This document shows, one piece after another, positions 44,402 through 54,947 of a stretch of DNA of 64,000 nt; the stretch's first letter is position 1; every line of letters starts with the position of its first letter. Both the position numbers and the translations under genes were made by a program. This DNA comes from Membranipora membranacea. Taxonomy: Eukaryota; Bryozoa; Gymnolaemata; Cheilostomatida; Membraniporidae. The notes under the pieces are model-generated. The model searched no databases, had not been told where the DNA came from, and saw nothing but the letters and a program-made list of their open reading frames with translations. Where the stretch lies: NCBI GenBank assembly GCA_914767715.1, contig OU612066.1, positions 39,096,283 to 39,160,282 of the forward strand, written 5' to 3'.

Positions 44402-44600
44402 TGAGAACTTCAAGGAAGCCGATAAATGCCTCGGTTGTGCTCTGAGAAGTGGAGGTAATTGTACACTGTTCGCCAGACAACACAGAGCTCTCCTGAGAGC
44501 CACTGTAGCTCAAACGTGTACAAATATGCAGAGATTCACGTGTCCCGCTGACGGCCGGACACAGCTAGACACTGAAGAGTATTATTCAGATATACTCTAG
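44402..44600 (+). CDS. Probable terminal exon of a small Cys-rich protein, unknown
   Basis: An exon follows ATTTATGACAG and runs to the stop at 44598-44600, entering in phase 2. It encodes 65 residues: ENFKEADKCLGCALRSGG, NCTLFARQHRALLRATVAQ, TCTNMQRFTCPADG, ending LDTEEYYSDIL. Five Cys (CxxC, then NC, TC, TC) suggest disulphides in a secreted or surface protein. AATAAA follows near 44823. A partial copy lies at 37548-37650. A weak resemblance (C..RF.CP....LDT) to the ectodomain of the membrane protein at 40430 may indicate a small local family. Upstream exons were not identified. Confidence 0.5.
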
Positions 44601-45142
44601 GATTTATAGTCAGGTAACATTTCTACCACACAGTTCTGGTTCAGCATTCAACCTTCAAACTTTAACGGTGCATTAGATTATTTGACGACCGACCTAATAT
44701 GACATAGTTATGCTGTGCTGTATGATAAAGACACTGTCTAAATTACCCATGTCATAAATATTTCATAAAAATGGAAAGAATTTGGAAAGGAAAAAGAAAA
44801 TCATACTTAGTATCTGTAAAAAATAAATTTATTTAGTTGAGTCATTTTTGTATGCTGTGAATTTTTGTGCCAATTCTTTCTCTTTTAACGGTAATTGAAT
44901 TTTTGATTTTTCATGGGTTAGTTCAGGTCAAACTCAATTTGCTGTTTGGAGTGTTTTGACATTGTCGCCCAGTGCTTGACTGAAGACAGCTTGGTACGGT
45001 AGTACCTATCCCTCATGCTTTCATAGTTCTTCTTGCTGTTGCTTTGTTTCGGCACATTTTAGTTCTATTTCAAGAAAGCATCATTAGTTTTAGATAGAGT
45101 TACAGTATCTAAACAACCTACCACATTATATATACAGTTTAG
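44601..45142. other. No feature recognised
   Basis: 3' untranslated and intergenic AT-rich sequence up to the hAT element. Confidence 0.5.
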
Positions 45143-46508
45143 CAGGGATGCCCAAACTTTTTATTGTGAAGAGACAAAATCAAAAACTGCACCACACAAA
45201 GAGACACTGTTTTCGGTGTAACTATAATGATATATATTTATTCCGTTCCACACAGTTTGAATAGTATAAACTCAGTTGGAACAATGTAAATTACACAATC
45301 ATCCCCAGTTGAAGTATATGAGAGCAAGAGATTGAGAGTAACAGTTTGATTAGTGGGACACGTGTAATTGTCCTTTCTCTCTGATTAGAGACATAAAATA
45401 TACTTCTCTTTTAGAGACGGCTATCGTTAGAAGCTGTCTTGTATGTTCCTCAGTGAGCCTTAAGCGATACTTGTTCTTGATGAAATTCAATTTACTGAAG
45501 AGGCTCTCACATAATATGTGCTGCAAAAGAGCGTCATGAGTTTTGAAGCGATTTTAGAAAAAATGGGATAGCTCTAATGTACTGCTACGTTGGATCAAAA
45601 TGTAGAAATAGCTGTCGTTTCCAACTTGTGAAGTGTTGCTCTGTCTGCGGCGAAGTCACACATTTCTAACTCCACATCTGCCACTCTTATGTCGGTAATG
45701 AATTCTGGTAGCTGTTCCTTCCACTTTGTTTGAATTTCAGCTTGTGGCACTGTAATCAAGTCTATTATGCCCTCGATTTTCTTACAAGTTCCGAATCGTT
45801 CTGAGAAATCTTGTTCTACTTCAGATATGAATCTGCTAGCTTTGTCGCATACTTCTCCTGTATTTGGATTCTCAATGCAGTCATCCTCAATGTAAGTTTG
45901 GAATGATCCATCAAGAAAGTAACGTGTGAATACACTCAGCTGGGCGGTATCATTAATATCATTTGTCTTATCCAATGCAACTGAGAAGCTCTCACACCTC
46001 TTCAGGTTTTCTAAAACAATACTAGTTAGATGGTTCGCGATGTCCTCAACCCTTCTTGTACATGCGTTACGTGATAATGGCACCTGTACTACTGTTCTCA
46101 AGATATCCGCTTTCTCTGGAAATAATGTAGTGATTGTCTGTACCAAGCAGTCTTTGAACAGATCACCATGCTGCAATGGTGCCATTGCCTGAGCTAATCG
46201 ATTTGATATTTGATGACTTGCCGTAGTTACTCGCTGTTGAACTGGAGTCATTCCTCCTCGAAACATATTACTTTGCTCAATTGCTTGGGATTGTAACTTC
46301 GTAAGCTGCTCCTGATGTCTCTGAGTTCCTTTAGGAAACCTACCATCGTAGTCTCCGTGTGATGTCTTGTAGTGCCTTTCTACATTGGTTGATTTATTTT
46401 CTGACAACTGTTTGCAGTATATAAGACACGTCGGCTTTCCATTTACCTCTCGGAAAAAAACTTTGTACTCCATTCAGGATTAAAGCAGCGTGCTTTCCGT
46501 GAAGCCAT
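45143..46508 (-). mobile_element. hAT transposon relic (BED finger/transposase), frameshifted and internally deleted
   Basis: The left terminus CAGGGATGCCCAAACTTTTT is a hAT (Charlie-like) terminal inverted repeat. The minus-strand transposase begins at an ATG at 46508 (MASRKARCFNPEWSTKF) and continues in another frame from 46473, because a run of seven A on the plus strand (46454-46460) is one base short. The main frame to 45595 has a BED-finger-like start (REVNGKPTCLI...NVERHYKTSH), then LSRNACTRRVEDIANHL and FSVALDKTNDINDTAQLSVF, the DDE-domain front of ZBED/GTF2IRD2-like transposases. After the stop at 45595 the next recognisable piece is the C-terminal dimerisation block, LCESLFSKLNFIKNKYRLRL (45520-45440). 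The catalytic middle is therefore deleted. The right terminus was not found. Confidence 0.9.
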
Positions 46509-48764
46509 TTTGCTTGTTACAGAGTTATTACTGCCAATGTGTCAAGTAACTATGCAACTGCACATGGCATATATCCCTATTGAATAACACAGGAGTTGCG
46601 TTCCCAGTGCTTTTTTACACAAAGCTGAGCCTGCGTCGTTGCGTTATGACGTTGTGTTGCAGGGAAAGCTCCATCATGTGTATATAACCGGTTGAATTAA
46701 TTCTTACAGAAAAATGTATGTATGTATGTATGTATGTATGTATGTATGTATGTATGTGTGTGTGTATGTTGTATGTATGTTTGTTATAGTATGTTTATGC
46801 GGTGTTTAATTTTTGCTGCCATTTGCGATCCACCAAATGTCACTTTGGCTGAACAACACATTGTGGAGCGAATTCTGTAACAGGCCAAAGAGGCACCAAA
46901 AATCATGCAAAGAGACATTGTGTTGCTAGAGACACAGTTTGGGCATGGCTACTCTAGTGTAAGTGAGAAGAGAACATGTCCAACTTCTTTGTCGGGATGT
47001 TTTAGGGAGTGTCACAAAGTCAATCTAAGAGATCCATTGAAGTTACACCCTTCAACAAGTAATCTTTTGAACAATATTATAACAGCTTAACTTCAACCAT
47101 GCTGTCACTACCTGTGTTGGTATGAACTAATAAGCTAAAGCTACTTCTTTTGTTCATTTTCAATAGCTGTGTTATACACAGATAATTATCTGACTCATGT
47201 GACAATTTTATCAGTCAGTAGTGTTTGGGTGACAGTGAACTGTAGGTTCACCTCATGAAGATCTGCATAATATTTTATTAATCTCGGCAATTCTATCTTT
47301 CTTATTCACTATGGAGCAGCATAATGTTTTCTCTCAGCGTTATCTGTCTGTCTGCTGAATTTATTATCTAATCGCTATCCGTATGGATTTCTTGTAAGCA
47401 GAATTTATTGAATATTTTGTGTATAATAATTTGAGTAAGTTTTGCGATAATTTTCTAATGTCATAATAATGTTTTCACCGTCAAGTCTATTGCTTGTAAA
47501 TAGTTTCCAACTCCGATGGGCATTATTTATAAGCGTTTTAGATTTATCGTCTTATATTAATTATTATTAATTATTGCATCCAACTCACCAAGCATTATTC
47601 AAATGATTATTTTCTGATGTCTGTATTACCGGTATTGTGGTAGAACCGTCGTAGCACTATTATAAGTTTAGGGTTAATTTTTCTGCAAATTTATTTCTGT
47701 AAATTCTATTACACCGCGTCACACCGATAAATGGCGATTGATTGATAAATTTTTGCCTGCGTATCTTGATTTTATGTATTTTATACATGTATATAACACA
47801 CTTTTGTGATCCTGCTAGTATATGTACCTCATTATTACAGGATTACCACTCCGCACAAATAAAATGCTACTGAGTTAATCATCGTCTTATGGTCCATACC
47901 AACACACTACCGCCATTAGTTTATTCAAATGTCATTCTTCCAAACATAATTTTTCACAATAACAGGATAATTTTTTTTCTATCAATCTATTATTAATGTC
48001 TTTTTTTTTCCTTTGAAGGCTAATATTATAAAACATTCTTTGAGAATGAAAATTATGCCAATAAAGTATTGAAAAAAAAAAATTGCAGCTGTCAGAACTC
48101 CCATAATGCACTATAATCACATACCTGCTGGTACTGTTGTCCTCATATTTAAGCTGTTTAAAGATTGGAAGCTTGGTGAAGCTGCAAACATCAAACTTGA
48201 TCCCTAATTTACTTAGATATTTAGTTTTCTTGTCACATGGCAGTCTCATCAGTCTAACAGACTTTGTTTATAATGATGCACTCGTGTATTTACAGAAAAA
48301 ACTAAATGTAAACAGGGTGATATGCATGTTGTTACAGTAGTGAGCAAACGTGTGATGGTCTGAACACTCAGATCAAAGTTATTGAGCAAAATACTATGAG
48401 AGAAAAGTTAAGAGCAAAAACATGAGCAATGAGTAATGACTGAGAATATGCTTATTTAATGGATTCCTTCCCTTTTCTTGTCACCTTTTACTAAAATACT
48501 AGCAACACCTGAAACTAATCTAACTAAGCATGGCAGCGCATAAAGGCATAAGGTGGCGTTATAAGAGCAACCCCTAAAACAGTCTAACTGATTGCCATCA
48601 GGGATACAGCTTGTCTCCCACCATCTAATCTCATATGAGCTTTGAGCGCTGCAGCCTACTATGGATTCTGTTATTGCCTTATAAACAAAGTCATAATTTG
48701 GAAGCTTATCTAGTAAGCCCTTATGACTGATTAGACGGCGTTAGAATGTTTTCAGATGTTTATA
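46509..48764. other. No gene recognised; contains a (TATG)n microsatellite
   Basis: (TATG)n lies at 46713-46790. The open frames at 46905-47090 (plus) and 47932-48249 (minus) have no domain or splice support. The right end of the hAT element should be in the first few hundred bases but is not recognisable. Confidence 0.5.
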
Positions 48765-51700
48765 TTAGCAGGCGTGATGTGGAGTTGACCTCTGGTTGAC
48801 CTGATGAGCTCCTGCTCCTGATCCGGGTGCTCCATGTGGAGCGGCAATCACATGACCACCTGGAGCAGGAGGTCCGGCTCTAGCTCCGAGGTGTGAGATA
48901 GGAGTCGTCTCCATCGTCACATTCCACTGCTGTGCCTCTGTTGCCACAGGAGCCTGCCGCAGCTGATAGAATAGAGATAGAACTTATTCACAGCAAATGA
49001 GAATTCTGGGGGTGAAACCAATTAGAGTTTTGAAAGTCTTGTTGCCGCACATGAACAGAGGGGGTCGCTTCTCAATGTGTTGTGGTGAGATCATTTAAAG
49101 TCTTAATATGCGATAAAAGTCACTTTCCATCCTAGTACTAGTGCTGAGATGATGTGGACTTTGAAATTTCGGAGTAATGATTTCCCTCCCAAAAAAACAA
49201 ACAAACAAGGTCAACTCTATATTTTCCATCTAATAGTGCTGACTGCTTATTCAGACAATTAAAAGCTTTTGGATAGAGATTATATAACTGACCTGTGTGG
49301 CAGTATGCGGTTGTGTTCTTAGAGATGAGAAATCTCTATACGAGGCCATAGAGTTGGTATTCCAGTCATTGTATACAGCCTTAGCCTGGGCTGTATCCAC
49401 CTCAGGCTGGTGTCCGGGGAACGTCCTCGGGTGGTACCCTTATAAGGATAAATAGAACAGTCAATAGTTGTACCATTTTCTTAAAAAATATGTTGAAAGC
49501 ATCAATTCTGATCTATTTAACAACATCAGCTGTTTCATTCTTTTGAGCATAGTTGAGCAGAGCAAGCTAAAGAGAACTTTTGTAAATTGAATGATTGGAC
49601 CTCAAGTGTGGGTCTCAAAGAGGTGTGGTGGTTGAAAGTTGCACTGTTGCACACTTATATGATAGCTTCAACTGAATGTCTGGACAGATCATGAATGGAA
49701 AATTATGTTGTAGTTGAGCTTTGACTTTTACCAGGAAAAATAATGAATCAACAAAACATGCAGTCAACCTAGAGGGGACAGGAGGTGAGAACATCATGTT
49801 CAACATTGCTGACACCTTGGAGGTTCTGGACTTTGCAGGGGTAAAAAAATATGAAAAAAATGATGAAAAATAGCATTTTTTTGGATGTAGCACCAGTTTC
49901 TGAGTTGGCCACAAACTGAAAACCTGCTGAATACAGCACATTTTAAAACTAAATTGGAAGTTGCCCTCTCAGTCAAGAGCCAGCTCAGTCATGATTCAAG
50001 TCTGAGGGTCAACTTGATAACAATGAATGAGTTTATCAGCTATTATGATGCTGTCGCTAATAAATATCAATGTTTGTAAAACAAACATTAGGTTGTGGTA
50101 AGGTAACTATTCCAATTAATCCTACATCAAAGGACCCTATTCAATAGACGGATCATCATTGTATACACTGTAGTTGCGAACTGGTGTTATTGTTGGTTAG
50201 CTAGAATGAACACGCTGACCGCTGAATAACTCGAGGCAAAATCAGCTGAAGGAAACAATAGTGGGATGATTATGATGTTTTGATGTTTACATATTATGAG
50301 CTTTGGTATGGGCCACTGTCATGATCAATGCAGAATGATCTGAGGACCATCGCTTTATAGTCTCATTTGCCTTGTAATTTTTGGCCTGAACGCACATAAA
50401 ATTAGTAATGGGTCCATCTAGAATTTGCATGCTCTGTCGAGGTTTCCCGGTATCCTCTTCACTGTCTTCAGAGTCTGATGGAATGTTATAGTTAGCAGCC
50501 ATTTGTTGAGAATTCTGCCCAGCAAGTGTGTGTGGCATAAGTGCACTCAATTTATGAAATAGAAATGAATCGCCAAACAAATTTCTGGTCGTAGTCATCA
50601 GTCAGCTGTTTATTTTGTTATGTTTAGTAAATCTGCCCTCACTGGACGTCACTGAGAAGGCAGAGATCAAATGTGGTCTCTTTGAGCAATCACCCTTTAC
50701 AATTGCTGTTTGCTATGTACTGTGATGTTGTAACAATGAATGATGTTATACCAGAGACTATAGATATCTATAGTCTCTGGTTATACCATCATTGACTTTA
50801 GAATGTTTTTCTAGTTTGTCTGTATGCCCAATGACTGTATTTATAATCTTTGGTATGCCCATTGAATGACTCACACTTGTGATGGAATGCCCATAATGAC
50901 CACATGTAAAATACATCAGCTGCGGTTAAACGTGCCTTTGTTTACATAGTCATAGTAATCAATGTGAATCATAAACATTTAGATGGGGGTGTGTATTTGA
51001 GAATTCAGGAAATGAGGCTACTGCTCATAAGGGATTTACTAGATGAGTTGTCTTCTCTAAGATCTGTGAGGGGAGACAATATGAGTATATGAGAGTATAT
51101 GAGAAGAATTTCGCTCCCTCAATGGCTAATTCCTTGAAATGAGGCCACAGTCTAATTTAGACCTTGCCAGTGTTATCTTAGTTAGACCAAGAGCTTCAAA
51201 ACGATACCAAAACCTCCAAGGTGTCAGTAATCCTTAAGCTCAATTCTTTCTATCACATCAACTTTATTTCAATTTGGAAATTTTGTTCCACATCGTCCAA
51301 GAAAGGTTCAATCATGCAGTGAGCAGCACTTTTAACCTCTGGTTGTTCGTTCTATAGAGTTATTATATAGTATAGTATATAATAACTCTATGGGTCGTTC
51401 TAACAACATGGGGCAAGCAGCAATTTTATTTTATTGGAATATCTTGAGCTTGATAAATTGTAGTTGTAGGTTTTTTCAGTGGAGCCGTTCATGAAATTAA
51501 GATTAGAATCAGCATAGTTGTTTCTCAAATTAGTCAGCTTCAAAACAAGCCCAAAATTGACTCTCTTGAACCAGCAGAAGCTTGACAAAGAGACATCGAA
51601 ATTGACCCTTTCAAATATTAGCGGAGGGAGATGGATTTTATGGTAAAACTTTGAAAAAAATTTGAATTTGGAACTATTAAAGAAAAATAAGTTTTTTTTC

Positions 51701-53756
51701 CATCGTAGAATGTAAGTCATTCTGCTTCAAATTTTGGTGCTGGATAATCTTTTTGCTGGCACAAGTAACATTGGATTTCAGCTGGTTCTATTTAATTCGG
51801 ATGAAAACACAAGACTCGAATTGTAGACTTAAAAGCATAATGTATGTTTGTGACATCATATCCTACTAAGCAGGTTCCATGAGTGAACAGCATTGAGTCC
51901 TCACTTTGACGGTCATAACTTGAGTCCTAGCTGCCAGTCAGCTCTCATTGGACTCATCTTGAAACTTATTAGCTAGGGAACCGCCTCTGATACTTTTATT
52001 TAATGCATGCTTTATACGTGAGGCGCATTATGATCAAACTTACACACAGGAGAGATGACATGGCATCACTTACTTTTCAATCCTCTAGCATCCTCAGGTA
52101 TTTTTGGCTCCTGTTTATTGAAATCTGTGTCGTAGGTTGTATCGAAATAATGATTATACTACAAATAATAAAACAATTATCAGATAGCCCCGAGAGAGAC
52201 AATCTCTAATTCAAAATTTATCTGATAACCAGTTAGCTTGACAGCTCCGACATTGTTAAAACAAAATTCTTGAATAGCGAGGTGGAACAAGGAGTTGGAA
52301 ATGACCCAACTGCCCTGGTAGGGGTATTGGCATGATTTTCACAGTCATGCAGATGGTTGGTGGAACAAGTTTCAGATTGTTAGCTACAGTTTTAAGATTC
52401 ACTTCCATTTCTCAAAGTAATCAGCTTACTGGTGTGGACTTCCAGCCAGTTTTCCATTGCGGATCTTCAGACAAGTTTGGAATTGGTTCATGACAATCAA
52501 AACATCTATTTGAGTCAGTACAAGGTCTCAGCACAGTAACATTAGCTGAGGGCTGATCAGGAGGTTTGTTCTTACAATTGTACATCGCCTATCAAAAACT
52601 GCCAGCTGACGTGAGTAATTCCAGGTACTATCAATCAGGTATCACTAACTACAGGAACCTTTCGCCATTTGGTCATTGTTGGGACCTTTTACGTGCTGGC
52701 TTATGCCATTGTCAAACTCAATACTCATCAGCCTGCTTCGCCCAATTGCATCAAATTATTGTAGCTAGCCTAAAAGGGACATTAAATCGGCCAATCTTTT
52801 TCATTTGTGTCTCTCTTTGCAGTGCGTATATGGAATACAGAATGTGGAAGCTCAACTAACATTATTATTTATGTAAGGGAGTCAAGAATGTCTCTTAACT
52901 GATTATACGACTGCTGATTATACGACTGCTGATTATACGACTGCTGATTATCATTGGCACTCTTTGGGATAGTTTTGAATCAGCGTATTATGGAGGTGAA
53001 ACGAGTGCTCGATATTACATCAGTGCTGATGACCCTTAGTTTAATTAGGCAAGACCTTGTACACCTGCGAACATTATTCCATACAACGACTGACCCAATT
53101 TTAGTTAGGTAAGCAGGCTTCATTGAATGGATGATAGCAGTTGATTTAATAACATCAAGTGAAACTCAACCCGCTGCCATCATGACTGAATCCATTAAAT
53201 TTTTCAGAAAGGATATTAAGACCAGTTGCTGGCAAGGTGTGTCCAAACTCATAAGATACGTGTTGTAAGGCAGTCTTGACACGTTTTGAGATAGTGATGA
53301 GATATTGAGACACAGTCATGCAACGTTTTATGTAATCTTGCCGACAAATATTTAGACCCAAAACGTTCAACAATAAAAACAAAAGCCATGGACCAATGAA
53401 TTCTGGAGAGGGAGTTCATTGCATGGACGGATATCAACAAAAACTCCAATCGTTTGATTCTCATGCGACTATGATATGTACTTTTCAGAATTGGGTTTAT
53501 TTTGCAATGTCAGGGTTAAGTCACATAGGCTTATATCACATACCTGAGAAGGCAATGGCTTTGACTTGAGTCTTTGTTTGAGATCAAATCTTTCTTCACT
53601 ATAGTTTCCAACTAGGGTGGAAATACCGAACCCACTCTCCTTGTTTGTGCATCTCCAGCCAAACTGATCAAACTTGCTTTCTTCATGAGAATGTGTCCAA
53701 GGCTCTGCTAATCCAGATGCCCTGACCATCTGACAAAATGGTAAGTTAGATGCCAT
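48765..53756 (-). CDS. CFAP68: CFAP68/C11orf1-like cilium protein (UPF0686)
   Basis: Minus-strand gene with three located exons. Exon 1 is 53756-53544 (ATG; MASNLPFCQ, then FDQFGWRCTNKE, LVGNYSEERFD, ending LPSQ|GTATGT). A middle exon is 49438-49293 (GYHPRTFPGHQPEVD, ending TATQ). The last exon is 48962-48765 (LRQAPVATEAQQ..., stop). The GWRCT...GN.(N)EER and FPGHQPE(L/V)D signatures are those of the C11orf1/UPF0686 family, in the expected order. This is a small axonemal microtubule inner protein. Exon 1 leaves in phase 0 while 49438 enters in phase 1, so at least one exon between them was not found. The C-terminal tail, rich in Pro, Gly and Ala, seems lineage-specific. The gene is divergent from Capicua. 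Confidence 0.72.
48963..49292 (-). other. Last intron of the CFAP68-like gene
   Basis: Starts GTCAGT and ends TATCAG on the minus strand. No other feature seen. Confidence 0.6.
50287..50598 (-). CDS. Hypothetical 103-residue ORF nested in the CFAP68-like gene
   Basis: An intact ATG-to-stop frame on the minus strand. The N-terminal part is MTTTRNLFGDSFLFHKLSAL. The middle is acidic (NIPSDSEDSEEDTGKP), then QILDGPITNFMCVQAKNYK and a C-terminal half with a Trp and several His. The composition looks protein-like. It lies between exon 1 and the next located exon on the same strand, so it could be an intronless nested gene or contain an exon of another transcript. No domain recognised. Confidence 0.35.
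   Translation of the reverse strand: MTTTRNLFGDSFLFHKLSALMPHTLAGQNSQQMAANYNIPSDSEDSEEDTGKPRQSMQILDGPITNFMCVQAKNYKANETIKRWSSDHSALIMTVAHTKAHNM
50751..50780. repeat. Perfect 30-bp palindrome with TTATA flanks
   Basis: CCAGAGACTATAGAT is followed by its exact inverse ATCTATAGTCTCTGG, and TTATA stands on both sides. The half-site equals the terminus of the 1.3-kb element at 18476-19780, which also has TTATA flanks. Confidence 0.92.
51354..51391. repeat. 38-bp hairpin palindrome with near-identical 9-bp flanks
   Basis: ATAGAGTTATTATATA, a 6-bp loop, then the exact inverse. GTTCGTTCT stands on the left and, one or two bases after the right end, GGTCGTTCT (8 of 9), which looks like a target duplication. 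Confidence 0.8.
52901..52951. repeat. Tandem repeat, 15-bp period, about 3.5 copies
   Basis: The unit CTGATTATACGACTG is repeated without change. Confidence 0.92.
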
Positions 53757-54947
53757 CTTATATATATCTTATAGTGCCCTGTATTTACTAACACCACCAA
53801 TTGTTCTCAGTTTATAAAATCCAACTCAAAATACTCTAAGAAGGCACATGCAATCACTTGCAGTGGTATTGTTGCCTATGGAAACAGCCTTGACATACAC
53901 TAGATCTGCAGATTATTTATTTTTTAATTACTTATTTATTTTAAGTTTCATTTAAAGATTTTTACACAAATAATTTGATGAATTCGAACTTCAGTGAAAA
54001 TACTTCAGGGAAATACAGTTTTGTGTCTAATTAGTATAAATCACAAAGAGCACCTGCAGGATTTTCACCACCCTAATTTGATTGGCCACAACAAGCAAGG
54101 TGCTCTTACGTAACGTGAGAAAACTGTTTTGATTGGCTCATCTCCATTCTTTATTTTGCTGAATTCCCATGATTCATTGCTCTAGTAATCTTGTAGTAGC
54201 TTTCAATGTGACACAAAAATGAGAAACAAACAGGCCCAAACAAGTAAAGCAGCAGCTTTATCCAGCAGCAAAACTGGGCTTCATAGTCAATATAACTCTT
54301 CATTAATTGAAGTTGACTGCTCGAATTAAAAAAATGTAAGTTACTCATACTATTACAAGCATTCAAACTATGAATATGATAATGAACTATTATTTTGTGT
54401 AAATCGGTTGATTGATTTGATGATGAAGTTAGTCCTGTTTGTTTAGTTTGTCATTCATTCATCATGCTAGTAGAGTGAGTGATTCATAGAAATTTTTGTA
54501 TTATTGATAATAAGGTTGGTCTCACAGGATGGATACTAAGTACAGAACAAGCAATTCAAGAGGTAAACTATTCTCAGGCTCATAGGTTTAGTTCATTCAA
54601 GTCCTTAACTTCTTTCCTTGGTTCATTCATTCATGGTTCATTTATTTGCTATATAGGAGTTTCAGTTTTGAATAGCCAGCCCAGTGGTTACTGGTTACAG
54701 TAAGTGGATCCTGCACCAAATCAGTATATCTTATGGTTAAGATAAAATGGCCTCCCTTTAATCTTTTACTCTAGCTGCATGTGGCATGTGTGCGTGATTT
54801 GTTCCTCATTCTACTTACCGGTTGAAGAGTGTTAAGCCTACTTGCATATCATAACTAGCCTTGGTATTTCATATATATGTTAACATTTTTCTAGACTATT
54901 GGACCAGGAGATAGTGCGCTGTCAATAATCCCCCAGCACCAGGCATC
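53757..54947. promoter_or_regulatory. Divergent intergenic region between the CFAP68-like gene and Capicua
   Basis: The two start codons face away from each other across 1.2 kb. A TTTCTAG acceptor ends at 54894, so the Capicua start exon is preceded by a non-coding first exon somewhere in this region. No TATA box or CpG-rich core stands out. Confidence 0.45.

Larger units (their letters stand above)
49439..53543. other. Large intron region of the CFAP68-like gene
   Basis: It contains a minus-strand open frame at 50598-50287, two short palindromes (50751-50780, 51354-51391) and a 15-bp tandem repeat (52901-52951). The missing internal exon of the gene should be here but was not identified. 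Confidence 0.5.

Noticed and set aside
46930-46960. AGTTTGGGCAT as the right terminus of the hAT relic
   Set aside because: Only about 11 bases match the expected inverted end. The outermost bases differ and no 8-bp target duplication matches CAGTTTAG.
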